Of a stretch of 64,000 nt of DNA, positions 18,601 through 30,400 are shown one piece after another. Both the position numbers and the translations under genes were made by a program. The stretch's first letter is position 1. Each line of letters begins with the position of its first letter. The notes under the pieces are model-generated. The model saw only the letters and a program-made list of their open reading frames with translations, made no database searches and was not told the origin of the DNA. This stretch comes from Volvox africanus. Taxonomy: Eukaryota; Chlorophyta; Chlorophyceae; Chlamydomonadales; Volvocaceae. The stretch spans positions 1,116,001-1,180,000 of the forward strand of contig BSDZ01000078.1 in the NCBI GenBank assembly GCA_030268105.1, written 5' to 3'.

Positions 18601-21600
18601 ACGATGGCGAGCAATTAAAAAACACAGCAACAGATACATCAGATTCAGTTCCACCGCATAACATTCATCTCTAAAAGTAGTTGATAGGATTGATTTAATT
18701 AAACTGGTACGATGTACGAGTACACGCAGCAGCAACAGCATTAGCATTAGCATGCAATACATCATCAGTGTTTGAGTTAATGTACACCATACGGCCGTGT
18801 ACGGCAGCCCACAAATAGCACTTACCTGAGACAGCAGACCATCGAGATGCTGCACCAACACGCTCAGTCGGATTCCCTTTTCCCTGTACGACAAAGAGGG
18901 AGGCGTTTGGGCGTTGCACTCGAATCGTACGTGGCTCCACTCTACATTTCGTATATATACTTGTAAGTTTTGGGTACGAAAGCAATGTGTACTTTTTATC
19001 GAAAAGCCATTATTTAGTTAGTATAGTCGATTAACTTGTAAATCTTGTCACTTTAGAAAGGTAACCGAATTCCAGAAAACTAAGTACGCTTCTCCTTTTT
19101 GTCTTTTCGCTGGCTTCATTCATCGCTGCCGTCCTCCTCGGCAATTGCCAACATGACGGCTTTTCGCATTAACAATACGTTTTTTGAATATTTTGGGGCG
19201 GCGTTTTTCGCGCGTACAAGATAACCGAACCTAAAACTTTAAATCTAACATGCAGACCCACGGGTCGACCAGTAAATCGCAAACGCACCGTGCGCCCCCA
19301 CCATGCCGCCCCGTGTTGCCGGCGGCGTTGCTGCCGCCGCTACTCGAACCCCGCGCTCCAGCGGAGCTTCGCCGGTCCGATGCCGTACAACGCAGACTGT
19401 GACCGGCGTCAGTGGCACGACGGCTGGAAACTGGCTCCGGAACCGCTTCCACGGAGCTTGAGCTGCAACCGGCAGCGTCACCGGCGACACTCTGAGGATG
19501 CCCACTATCATTGATAGCGGCGGCGGCGGAGCCGCCAGTCGACGTAGCGGCGCCCACTGCCGAGCGGTTCCTAGTGGTGCCGCCGCGGGTGGTCTTGCCG
19601 CCCGGCGGAGGTGCCGACGGCGGAGCGCCCGCCATGGACAAGCCGTGACGTGCCGGTCCAAGCATGAAGCCCCCGTACTGAACCATCCATTGCCGTACAT
19701 GACCCACCACGTCGTGGCGCTGGTTCAAATCCTGCCGGGAACACATACACAAATAGAGACATTCTTTCTGCTTACACACACAGACAGATACACACACACA
19801 TATATATATAGATGCAGACATATACAGATGCCTACCAATGGAATAAAATTCGAGGGCTGCATGTAGATAAGGAATGTACCATTGTACGGAGATCGTACCT
19901 GGAACGTTAGGAAACCTCTGTCGTACAGGCAGCACAGCCCCGCACGCACACTGCCGGGGTGACCTAGAAAGGCCGCCGCTGCCGTAACGTCCTCCTCTTC
20001 CAATGGACATCCGAGATTGACCAGGCAGTTGAGTACGGTACGGGCATCTGGCGGAAGGTGTAGTAGGCTTTGGGAGACGAGCCGCGTGGAGAAGATGGAG
20101 GTGGCGGCCTGCGACACGATCCAAATTCACCGTGCATGAAATCCAGGAAAATGGATTCCAAAACCTAGAAAACATTGAGAACAATGTCATTAAAACATAT
20201 TTTAAAACATATCATATGGGTCATATGGGATAGGCACGGGATGGGAACGGGATAGGGACGTCGTACAGGCGCATGTGACTCACCTCCGACGGCTCATCCC
20301 CCCCCTCTCCCCCGTGCCGCAGCGCATCGACGGCCCACGACGATAAGGTGGCCAAGTTGTGTACGTCACACCGTACGGCGCGCGCAACCATCCTCAGCAG
20401 ACCAGGCAAGCAGTTGCAAGCCTGGAAAAGGTACGTTGGCCACGTCACACGCCAAAACATAACAAAAGTGAATTTCCACTGTACGACGTCCAAAATTTTT
20501 AAATCCCAGTCAGTAGCAAGTGGATTACTGCGAATTGTGAGACAAAAAATATGTGGCAAATTTCACTCGTGAGGTCAAGAGCGGCCTCAGCCTCACCCAA
20601 ACGATGGCGTCGATCTGTCCATCCAGCGCCGCCGCCGCATCCTCCCCTTCGCCGCCGCCGCCGCTGCTACGGCCGCCAGCTAAGCCGCCGTTGGAGGGGT
20701 TTCGGAGCCCCAGTGCGCTGCGGAGGAGCTGCCGAGCAGCCCCCTGGGACATAAGGCCCAACGACTGAAAGCGGATGGAAAGGTCCTGCATGGGTATAAG
20801 GCCCAGACAATCAGGCAGGGGGTTCAACAACGGCTGTCAACAGACATAGTGCGAGTGCAAAGCTGCCCATGCGGCCTTATGCCCCCACCCCCACAGCACA
20901 ACTTGTCAACAGCAGCTCATCTGTGCCTTAGGGTCTCCAACCCCAGCTCCACCATACTAAACCCACACACCACACCACGCCACATTCGCCCCCCCCTGCA
21001 CACACATCACACATCCAACCTTCGCCCCTTGCTATTGTATGGGGGCAATAGCGCAACCAATTAACACATAACATATAATATATATACATAATAGATCAAT
21101 AGAATCTTGATTCCCAACAATTTATTCCCCGGGCCCCCATTCGTATACCTGGGGCACACAGGGCTGCAACAGCTCCAAGGTGACTCCTGGCCCCGAAATT
21201 ATTACCAGCTGTAGCCCCGGAGCCGCTAGAACCACATCTCGCAGCAGCCGCAAAACCCGGCGGCGCCGATCCATCGCCTCAGTGGGGGACAGGGGCGAGT
21301 CCGACGGGTCTTCAAACGGCAGATCTGGATCGTCAAAATCCGCCGTACAGCTGTCCGTCACGGTGGCTGGTTGATTTTCCACGGAAGAACGTCCGCTGGC
21401 TGGCGGCGCAGCAGAGGTGGCGGTGGCGGTGCCGCAGCCAGCGGAGGAGGTCGCCGCCGCCGTCGCTGCTGTACAACCTCCACGTGCCATCTGCAGCAGG
21501 CAAGGCGCACACGTCATTACAACTCCGAAATACGGACAGCAGCGATGCATACCGTCATATTTGGCAAAATGACCCTAGTTCTCTGGCATTGGAGTCAATA

Positions 21601-24600
21601 TGAATAAAACCTTGAATGGAATGGTTTCGGAGCAAGGGATGCGGTTCATGCGGGCTCCCTGGAGCAACCCACTCACCGCCAAGGCCTCATCCCGACCGAC
21701 CCCCAGCAGCACGTCCACGTTATCCAGGACCAGCCCCTGCCGTAACTGCGACCCGTAAGTCCGTAGCCACGATAACAGTCGTACACCCGCCGGCCGGTCG
21801 GCAGCGTAAAAAGGCACGTTGAGTGCTAACGCCATCTCCAGGGCCGCCTCCTCAGGGCCCGTGGCGCACCGTAAGTCAGAGAAGGCGGCGCACGTCCACA
21901 CGCCGGCGGCAACCAAACGGTCGGCGGCGGCAGTCACGAGTGCCGTACGACCGCAGCCGACTGGGGCTGATACGAGCAACACCGTTGGCGAAGAGGTCGC
22001 GGTGGCGGCGGCGGACGCCGCCACCGGCAGTGGCGGTGGTGGCGGCTTCGAGCTGACTGGCGGGATTGCTTGAATCAGGCGGACGAGGTCGTCCTCCCGG
22101 CCAATGAGCCGCGCGAGTCCCGGCGCGGCTGGCCAGAGCGTCGCTGTCGCCGTCACCGCACCGTCGCTGGGGGCGGCTGCGGTGGCAGCGCGAGCGACTG
22201 CGGAAGGCCGCCGCAGCCGCGCTGGCGGTGGCTGCAGCAGCTGTTCCTCATTCCGCTGTTGTTGCTGCTGCTGCTCCTCATTCGGCGCTCGTTCTGTTAA
22301 CCGTTGCTTGGTTTCCGGAGCAAGCTGTTGTTGGGGCTCAATCTCCTTACCATCTCTGCTGTCGCCATCAGCACCGTTGGCACCAGCTCCGGCGTCCACA
22401 AACATTACCGCAGGCTCCCCAGCAGCCCTCGCCACCGTTGCCGCTGCTGCTGCCGCCGTTATCGTCGCCGCGTTTGTCACCGCTGCCGCCGCCGCCACCA
22501 CATTAGACACCTCCACCGCCGCTGCTGCCGCCACAGATTTCCCGCTGCCAGCCTCAATAGCAGGTTGCGGGCTTTCCCTTTCCCCTGATTCCCCGGGCCG
22601 TATCTCCTGCTCCTTCACTGCCGCCAGCCCAGTCCCGCTGCCGCTGCCCGTCGTCACTTTCGAACGCATCTGCTGCAGGGAGGGTCTCCGACTGAAGCTG
22701 AAATTCAGATTACTTCGAGAATCGAACCCGGAACCTTGCCCCAATCCCAATCCTTGTCCTGACAAGAGGGCCGTGCTAGGTACGCGACTTCCGTACTGGA
22801 CGTGTCGTGTGGGTGAGTCATTGCCGGCCATCAGCAGCACTTGACTGACGGGACGACTGAAGTTCGCAATACGACCTTCGTTGAGGGAAAAGAAATGTAT
22901 GGGGAAGCGGATTGAATGAAATTGTACGGAGGTAACTGAAGGATGTACGACGGGATAATTACGGGAACACTGCAACCCGTGAGATTACGGGGAACATTCG
23001 GAACAATAGTTTACATGTTTATTCCTTAAAATGCATTTATTACTCGTTATTTATTTCATATTTCTACATAAGTAATGGTATACATACTCATAGAAGCATT
23101 ATAGGGTGTATCTAAGAGTTTTACACACACATACATACAAACTATAAATGTGATCCATAATTATACATGCACTGTTTAATAAATGCGAAGAAGCCATTGT
23201 TGCTTCGCGCACCTACCTGGCCAGAACCCGCTGGCATCATCGCCGCCGGCCAACACGGACATGAAGCCGGAAGAGTTGCTCCTGTGTACGGGAAGGCCAG
23301 GTTAACCAAGCCGTACCGCACCGTACATCAACACAGGACGGGAGGAAAAAACGTATCAAAAATTTGGAAAAAGGTTTGAAGTTCATTATAAAGTTTTAAA
23401 TATGTGACGCCGTACAACGTTATATGCACAGGGGTACCTCAACACCTCACCTCCTACCCATTTCTCAACCCCCCCTGGTTCAGCACCTGCTGAAATTGCT
23501 GTTGGCGTCGAACCAAATCTCCTCTTCTGTCCCCGCTACAGCAACGTTCGCAGCGGATGCCTGCCGCGTCACGGTGTCGCCGACGACGGGTTGCGCTGCC
23601 GCCGCCGCTACCGCCACGTCCGCCATCGCCGCCGCTGTGACGGCTCCCTGCCGCGCCACTGCGGCGGCCTCCGCCTCTTTAATCCATCCCTCCGCCCGGG
23701 CGCCCTTGCTAGTACGAGCAAGCAGTACAGGCCTGCCAGGAGACAGCAAGAACTTGAGCTGCTCGTCCAACGTCCTGCATTCTCCGTTGACGATTCCGGA
23801 CCCGAAGGCCATGTCTAGTTCCGCGACGTTTACGTAATTGGCGTAACCCATACGGTGCACGGCAGCTTGCAGCTGGCGGACCATCCCGTTAGACTGCCAG
23901 TACGGAAGCAAGTACGGTACGATTTTCAGATTTAAGATGTATAGTTTGAAATATAACAGACCACTCTTGCGATAAATGTTAGAGAAATTCGGAATTTTCA
24001 TTTTTGTAAAATCTAACGCATGGAACCACAACAGTTGTCCGTTTACAGTTGCAAGTTACGTGGCTATCGTATATTTGGTAGCAAACAACAAAATTCAATC
24101 CTTAAACACTGACAATATCCCCAAACCCGTATGGTTCCATCGCTACCCTAATTCGAAGCCTTTGCAGCACACCATCCCAACTGAAAACCTTAAGCCGATA
24201 AAAGCATACATGTACGACCTAAAACACACACGCACGCCCTCACCCGCAGCAATTCCAGCGCTGCTCCCGTGTCCCCCGCGCCATCTGACAGACGCGGAGC
24301 GTTGCCTAAAAATGTAACCAAGTGCGGCCACAAAGTGCTCCAGGGAACCTCTTCCAGACCGGCCATGTGGCGCCACCAAAAGTACTACGGCGTACGCCGG
24401 GAGGGGGAGGGTGAATACACACACACACGGGGACCTGATACTGCGCTGTAGAGAATCTGCTGAGGAGTACAATAACCATGGCCGTTAAGGGTAGAGAGCG
24501 AGAGAAGTGGCGTGGAAAGTCGTACACACGTGATCGTCGTACAAATGAGGATAGCGTTAAGAATGCGGATGCCAGGAGCAGGCCTTGGACTTCCGATGCC

Positions 24601-27291
24601 AGGATATCTCTCTCTAAACATCGGGTTGGTGCTATATATCGGGTCGTCCCGGCAATGCCTCCCGGAGTGTTTTAAGTTGGGCCGTCAGAAGCCCTCAGAT
24701 GGCCAACCGCCCCCTTTTCCCCGCTCCCTCCCCCCCTCCCTCCCTCCGTCCCACTTTCTTTTATCCCAACCTGAAGGTCCGGGTGCCGAAGCGCTCGGTG
24801 CGGTCCAACCGACAAAGAAGCCACCGCAATCTAAGATGAAAGGACAGATGACAGTGGTTGACGGTTTACCGTTATTACGATTAGAAGAGGCCATGGGATA
24901 CCGTCAACCATTAGTGACCCATCACCAACCCATCCAACAAACCCTAACACAATAGGAACTCCTAGCCAGCTTCCGTACATCACCCCTCCTCACATAATCC
25001 TTTACCTTGTTATGCTTGCTAATAGCCCTCAGACCCCGCTTATGTTCCAATGAGTAGATGTAATAAATTGATACCACATTCAATACATATATAAATATTT
25101 ACGAACGCGTACACAATAAAGTACATCCCTGTGTTACACCTAATCCCTTCAGAAATAAATGCGCACGAATGTATTGTATGTATAATGATTTAAATACTGT
25201 AATAAATATGTATATATTACAGTATTAAAACACACACATACATATATATACATAAATATATGTGTGTGTACAAACATCCATAGCCCCTGAATCTGTCTCC
25301 TGCCCTGCTGCATCAACGACGTTCTCACCTGCACTTCCTCGTGCAGCTCCAACTGACGCAACGGATCATCACCGCCCTGGAGCGGAAGGGATGGGAAGGG
25401 AAGGGAGCGGAAACACAGAAATATGCGTTTAATTAAATCATTTAATTTCATTTTTGTGATGTGGAAGGAGCGATGCACCACCTAGACTCGCTTGGACACC
25501 GGCACAACACACATACACGCAGGTATACACACACATACATACCCAAACATACAAGCTCCTCACACTTATATACACTTATATACACACACAGCGAACTGAG
25601 TCACCTGGACCAGTGGCGTGATTCGCCTCATCAGGTGGTCCATCGCGGAAGGGTCTCCGGCGCCGCCGTGGGGCGCCATGACGCTGGGGAGGAGACTGGC
25701 CAACGACTCCTGCGTAAGTGCGTGTGTTTTAGTAGTGTGTGTATACAGGGAGTATGGGGTGGGTATGGGGGGTTTAGGGTTTTGCTGTTCCTGCAGATGA
25801 TAAACAACGGACCCGGCTGGACCCATGGGTCACAAGGACCTGCCGGCGTGGACAGTGGGAGCGCGGTTGGGGTTGGGTGTTCGTCTGCTGTGGGATTCCT
25901 GATTTATGTAGAACCTTTGATCGGGAATATAACATATAAAACAACGTATAACAAAATGATTAATAATGTAAACATATAATACGACAAATAATACGACGTT
26001 GTCTCAAGCGACCATGTTCATATATTTGCAAACATCCCTCCACACAAAAAAATTAGTGAATTTGTTCAGAAGGCTAAAGGGAGATCATCTAAAAGGATAC
26101 AAGAAGAATTTCCGATACTGAAAAAGAAATACTGGGGTAGGCATTTATGGGGTAGAGGATACTTTAGCTCAACTAGCGGCAATGTAACAGATGATATGAT
26201 TAACGAATATATCAACAAGCATACTGACGCTCATGAGACTGACCCTGCTTCAAATATCAGGCTAGAATAAGCTTTAGCTTCATAAGCGACTTCCTGTCGC
26301 AAACATCAAACTTTCATCTCTCAGATGAAAGTGGTTGATTATCTCAAATATAACATGAATACTTTGTTATAAGTAAGGAAAAGCGTAAGAATAAAATGAA
26401 ATCCGGTCATGTTGATTGAGTTATCACATTCGTGTGGTGCGACCGGCGCACGTTCCCGCGGCCCGCGCTCATCACGATCACAAACCTGCAGACGCCGCGC
26501 GCTCCGAAGCCCTGCCGCCAGCGCCTTCGCGCCCTCAGTCTTCTTGACGACCTCATCCGCCAGCGGCAACGACGCGCCGCCGCCGCCGCTGCCGTTATTG
26601 CTCCGAGGCCTCGGCGGGTTGTCCACCGTAGAGGTGGTTAGCTCGGTCTCCAGCTCGACCAGCTCGTCCAACCGCCATTTGACGAGCGCGTCGAGACGCG
26701 TTGTACATAACAACCTCAGTAGCCACCCTCTGCGAAGGGAAAGGAGAGGAAAGGAGAGGGAAGAGAGCGAAATACGGAAATGCAAGTGATATGCCTTTAG
26801 CCTTCTCCTGTTACTCTTCCCGCCCTACTCCCCAACTACCCAAAACATCCTCTCCCTACACACCAGCCACGGTGGCCCCACACACCAGCCAGAGAAAGAG
26901 CTCTGTTGACCCAAATCATCCTCAACCACCGGCTCCCGCTCTGTGCCGGAGAACTAACCTGTGGACACCTCACCACACGCATCCGCACCCGCTTGAGCGA
27001 ACTGTCTTGCGATCCTTTGAAAAATGCACAAGTCGACCTTTGGTTTCATTTTGCACTGTGTCATAGGGTCCAGACTCGACCCGACCCGACTCAATCGACT
27101 TAGCCAATCTAAGCGAAGCTAAGCGAAGCTAAGCCAAGCTGGGCTGATCACGATGCCGACCCACGACGTGCTGTTGCAACTTCCTACCGAGACGAGCAGT
27201 TGTCTAACAGCTCCTCAATCTCCCAGGCCACCTCGCGGAGACGAGCCATGCGGGCCGTCAGGAGCGGACTGCAGGGTGTTTTCCAAGACAT
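8168..27291 (-). CDS. giant STAND/NB-ARC-like NTPase with TPR-like helices and long disordered tail
   Basis: Not recognised as a named gene. Twenty-one exons join in phase to about 4,338 aa: 27188-27291, 26969-27001, 26486-26729, 25605-25709, 25329-25376, 24244-24384, 23487-23893, 23217-23281, 21677-22875, 21149-21490, 20597-20833, 20284-20421, 19899-20108, 19289-19731, 18826-18883, 18437-18587, 17792-18285, 16963-17421, 16671-16814, 9912-16420, 8168-9653. Order of parts: helical N-terminus, P-loop NTPase (about residues 680-1090), helical TPR-like region (about 1240-1700), then Ala/Gly/Ser/Pro-rich tail. The architecture recalls STAND regulators such as NB-ARC-TPR proteins, used as signalling switches or scaffolds; no pathway can be assigned. 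An in-frame ATG at 27312 is an alternative start. The least certain joins are the 33-nt exon 26969-27001 and the last acceptor (9725 is an in-frame alternative). Confidence 0.8.
9912..16420 (-). other. 6.5-kb single exon encoding a disordered region
   Basis: One uninterrupted exon of 2,169 codons. It starts with helical residues (VVECLALVALALRLKNKPAA) that finish the TPR-like region and then becomes low-complexity. Visible tracts: a Glu run (13036-13075), a His/Asn/Gln-rich block (about 11755-11850), tandem SPMGHSSMGHSPMGRSPM (about 12768-12830), and a C-terminal block of SPK/SPR repeats (SPKGR, SPKRR, SPKSR, SPRTR, SPRDR) ending near SRIPTPT. A GTAAGT donor at 9906-9911 ends the exon; read through, the frame would stop at 9908. 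Confidence 0.8.
16671..18883 (-). other. TPR-like helical region (exons 15-19)
   Basis: Exons 18826-18883, 18437-18587, 17792-18285, 16963-17421 and 16671-16814 encode paired amphipathic helices with TPR-like spacing, for example AELAAAQKRYDTATRHLEAF, ARMQLGDLYLLRNRPPAEAM and MVQYEMAATLLMQLYGQSH. A Gly-rich linker (about 17930-18000) interrupts exon 17792-18285. This matches the superhelical sensor region that follows the NTPase in many STAND proteins, but no strict TPR count is possible by eye. Confidence 0.65.
19289..22875 (-). other. STAND-type NTPase core (exons 9-14)
   Basis: Exon 21677-22875 carries a Ser/Ala-rich lead, then LIGREDDLVRLIQAI, the Walker A-like APVGCGRTAL (about 21940-21975) and Walker B-like GLVLDNVDVLLG. 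Exon 21149-21490 gives LQLVIISGPG at the sensor-1 position. Exons 20597-20833 and 20284-20421 join as IVWACNCLPGLLRMVARAV, matching the GLPL position. Exon 19899-20108 encodes a winged-helix-like segment (LPPDARTVLNCLVNLGCPLE ... LYDRGFLTFQ). The consensus lysine of Walker A is an arginine and the sensor-1 arginine is not seen, so ATP hydrolysis is doubtful. Confidence 0.75.
25992..26270 (+). pseudogene. 5'-truncated IS200/IS605-family TnpA (HUH transposase) relic
   Basis: A 92-codon frame antisense to the host gene, inside its intron 25710-26485. The translation is bacterial in style: DHVHIF with the HUH metal-binding motif (26013-26021), GRSSKRIQEEFPILKKKYWG, HLWGRGYFSSTSGNVTDD and NEYINKH with the presumed catalytic tyrosine at 26208-26210. 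Family members are about 130-155 aa, so roughly the first third is missing. A stop (25989-25991) precedes the frame and no start codon is present. Codons are AT-rich, unlike nearby algal exons, which suggests transfer from bacteria. It has no exon role I can see. Confidence 0.88.
26286..26332 (+). mobile_element. IS200/IS605-like right-end hairpins
   Basis: Directly downstream of the TnpA relic are two perfect hairpins: GCGAC-ttcct-GTCGC (26286-26300) and a 10-bp stem ACTTTCATCT-ctc-AGATGAAAGT (26310-26332). IS200/IS605 elements have subterminal imperfect palindromes instead of terminal inverted repeats, so these fit a right end. No matching left end is visible. Confidence 0.65.
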
Positions 27292-27489
27292 CCGGGGGGT
27301 TGGAAGTCGCATACACACACACACACACACACGCAGACACACACACGCGCGCAGACACACACACGCGCGCAGCAGCTAGGTTGCAACAAATCATTGGTAG
27401 TCGGTTTAAGTCAGTTGATTTCTGGTGTTCGCGTACGTTGTCTCAAGTACTCTCACGTACGCTAACGTTTGCCGTCCAAGCCTCCCAAA
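27292..27489. promoter_or_regulatory. compact bidirectional promoter with CA/TG repeats
   Basis: Only 198 bp separate the proposed start of the minus STAND gene (27291) from that of the plus CNB gene (27490). The interval holds CA-dinucleotide runs broken by CGCGCG (27311-27372) and two CGTACG/ACGTAC words (about 27431-27461). No TATA box is evident. Function is inferred from head-to-head layout only. Confidence 0.5.
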
Positions 27490-30400
27490 ATGCGCTCTCA
27501 CGGTCACCCACCGGTCCGATCGCTCCTCGAGACAGAGCCGTGCAACTCTCGCCAAGCAATTGAAGACATGAAGGCAAAGCTGTTGACCGAATCTTGCCTC
27601 CTGAGCAAGCTTATAGAGAGGACCGAGAAGTTCATCGACGGCCTGCTCCTCCGCGCTCAAAGGACCGTCACCAAGGCGCAATCGGTAAATTGCACCCTGC
27701 GTATGTCGGAGCTGATAACCGTCATGACAGACCGCGTTATGTCATTCATAATAGAGTACTATTTACCTCTCTGTATGATCTTGTCACGCTCGTTACTCCC
27801 AGTTCTGCACATGGGATTGGAAGGGATCGAGGAATATGAACTGGGTTTGGCGCTCCCTACGCACATCATCGCACTTACCATTTGATGCGTTGAGCTTCAC
27901 CCAGCACTGCCCCATTCTGTTCGGTATTTGTCACTTTATGCCTTCCGTCCGCCTAGGGGTTGTCGCAGCTAGATTCTAGTCCTTCCATCTTACGCGTCTC
28001 AGGGTTATCCAGGGCACAAGAAATTCATATTCAGATGCATCTTTGCGCATTGCTGCGCACAGAAGCAGCTTGTGAAGCTGCGAAGTCCATAAGCAACGCG
28101 AAGGTTGAGGCAACAGTAAAATATGCGCGTCCAAGTCCAGGTCATACCCTAAACAAATTAGAAATATCTCTGCAACACGGCTATGACAATCGAGTCAAAC
28201 ACTAACAAGTACGGCACATCGTCCAAATTTTTGGTCGTGGTGGTTGTGAGCAATCGTTTGGCTTGAAGTTTTTACTTGATAACACTGACACGGATGAATG
28301 CATTATTGTGTTATAATCTCCAAGTGACCGGTCCTGTGTCGAGGTCGCTTAGACATTTCCGTAGATTGCAGCTTAAAAGTCTACAATTGTAGTTATATGT
28401 AAATACAACATTACCTCTCTCGCATGGGAAACGATTTTACAACTTGTAATTTGCCACGAACATGCCATCCTCTGAAGCAATGTCAGAACCCACAATATCG
28501 TTCGTGTAGAGCTAGCGTTGAGTTGCAGCAATGGATTTCCATCTGCCTGCACTCACGCGCTACCTGGCGGAGACTGGCGTTGCGTCGCCACGCACAGCGT
28601 CAGGCCTAACTGACCGCGGGGGCCAGTGGGACGCCACACAAACATCTGAGCTAACGCGAATGTTATCGGATCAGATGTTGGCCACAAACCCACCGACACG
28701 GGTAAGCAACCTTCACAAACGGGATGGATGGTGCTACCGTGTGCTACGAAATTCGGAATGGTGTTGGGACCATGATGCTGCTTTCACCAACTCCCTAGCG
28801 AGCGCCCCAAAGCTGCTTTCCCAAACCCTTTCTCGTAACGCTTTCCGGGACCCAATCTCCATCTTTGCCGTATTCTGCCGCCGCTCATTCACTTTTGGCC
28901 CGTACTCCGCAGCTTCCCAAAGCTCTTGAGGCGTACTATGCCGGGCCAGCGGCACGTGGATATCAACCCATCGATTTGGACGCGCAGTACATTGTACCCT
29001 TCAACAAGTCACCGACACGGCCGCCGGTTTCAACCGCTCCAGATCCCGACCCAAATAATAGTGATCACATCGTGCGACCCATGGGCCGCAGTAGCTCCCC
29101 ACTGGCATTGGGGCCGCCGCTGCACAGCTCCCTCCAGAGCGGCCAGGTCGCCTCCCTCGTGACCGCCTCCGTCAACACGGCCCCCCTGGACTGGTCCTTC
29201 TTGTTCGGCAGTCCACCGCCCGCGTCACCGCAGCAGCACCCGGGCGCAAGGTCAAGCGACCTGCCCGCCTCGGTCGCTACGTACATCCAGCCGGTAAAGG
29301 TCAGCGTCGCCGCCGCCGCGGCCGCTGTCGCTGCTAGAGCGTCGGGAAAGAAGATCAGCAGCAACCTGGCGAGTCAGCTCCGGAAGCCCAGTACCTCGGA
29401 GACGGGTTCGGGCATCTTGGGACGCCGGATCAACCCTTCCGTGGCGGTGATGCCACCAACCCCAGAGGCTAAGTTCTGTTCGGCCGTTATGAATGTGATG
29501 GAGCGATTGGCGGCGACGCAGTCCATTCAGATGGGTCGGTACAGGTCTCTGAGGCTGCAGGTAGATGAGGGTTTGGCAGGAGGGGCGGGGGCGTGTGTTT
29601 GTGCATGTGTGTGTGTGTGTGTTAGGGAGGGAGGTAGACGATTAAGGCGAATCCTGGTGCCGATGCGTGTGTGTAGGCGGCGTGGGGGAAGGGGAGGGGG
29701 AGGAGGAGGGGGATAAAACTCGTTTACCCGTTCCCAACCTTCTCACCCTCTCCTCCTCGCCCGTCGTGTGAGGGGGGTGCGGAGGGTAGGAACAGGGTTT
29801 GGTGGAGCCAGGTGAGAAGGGGCCGAGCGTGACATGTTCTGGAGGAGATGGGGGAACTAGATCACATGATTCCCCCTTCCCCCTAACCGTTAGGCTGCCG
29901 AGCACCGTGAGGCGATCATCAGCACGGTGGTGATGCCGCCGCCTCCGAAGACCGCAGCCTTCAGCTCCAAAGCAGCAGCCAACCGGATGACAGCAGTACT
30001 GCAGCGAAGCGGGGCAACACTGGACGATATGCAGGCGATTGTACGGCAGATCCAACAATTCAAAGGGTGCGACTGTGCAGTGGGAGTGGGCAATGGTGTG
30101 CATGCGCGTGTGTATGTGTGTATTTATTTGTGTTTTTCTGAAACCGCTCCAACCGTCAGTAACATTTAGTTTCACGTAATTCACTCCCTAAGCAAATCAG
30201 CTGACGGGCTGTTAAAACCCGCCCGGCCATGTTGAGAGTGAGCAACACTCATATACGGAAGAAAGTCAGATCGGTCAATACGGCCCAGGGAGGGGCCGGA
30301 CGCTTTGCTGACTTGAACATGTGAAGCCCCAGTTCCGGGATGCCCCTGAGCGCGCGTCGGGGCCCAAGTCAAAGGGGGGGGCCCTGTTGAGATGAGCGAT

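Larger units (their letters stand above)
23217..27291 (-). other. helical N-terminal region of the STAND gene (exons 1-8)
   Basis: Eight short exons encode a mostly helical region of about 382 aa: MARLREVAWEIEELLDN, DALVKWRLDELVELETEL, SLASLLPSVMAPHGG, DPLRQLELHEEV, GLEEVPWSTLWPHLVTFL, QLQAAVHRMGYANYVNVAEL and EEEIWFDANSNFS. No known N-terminal signalling domain (TIR, death fold, kinase) is recognised. Exon phases agree at every join. Introns here are AT-rich; the one at 25710-26485 holds the transposase relic. Confidence 0.65.

Noticed and set aside
20129..20161. Alternative in-frame reading VLESIFLDFMHGEFGS as part of exon 13 of the STAND gene
   Set aside because: It is in a different frame from the winged-helix-like exon; using the acceptor before 20108 keeps phase with both neighbours.
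27406..27681. Minus-strand helical ORF (91 codons) opposite the first CNB exon
   Set aside because: Third-position GC is clearly higher on the + strand frame, which also splices in phase to the next exon at 27969.
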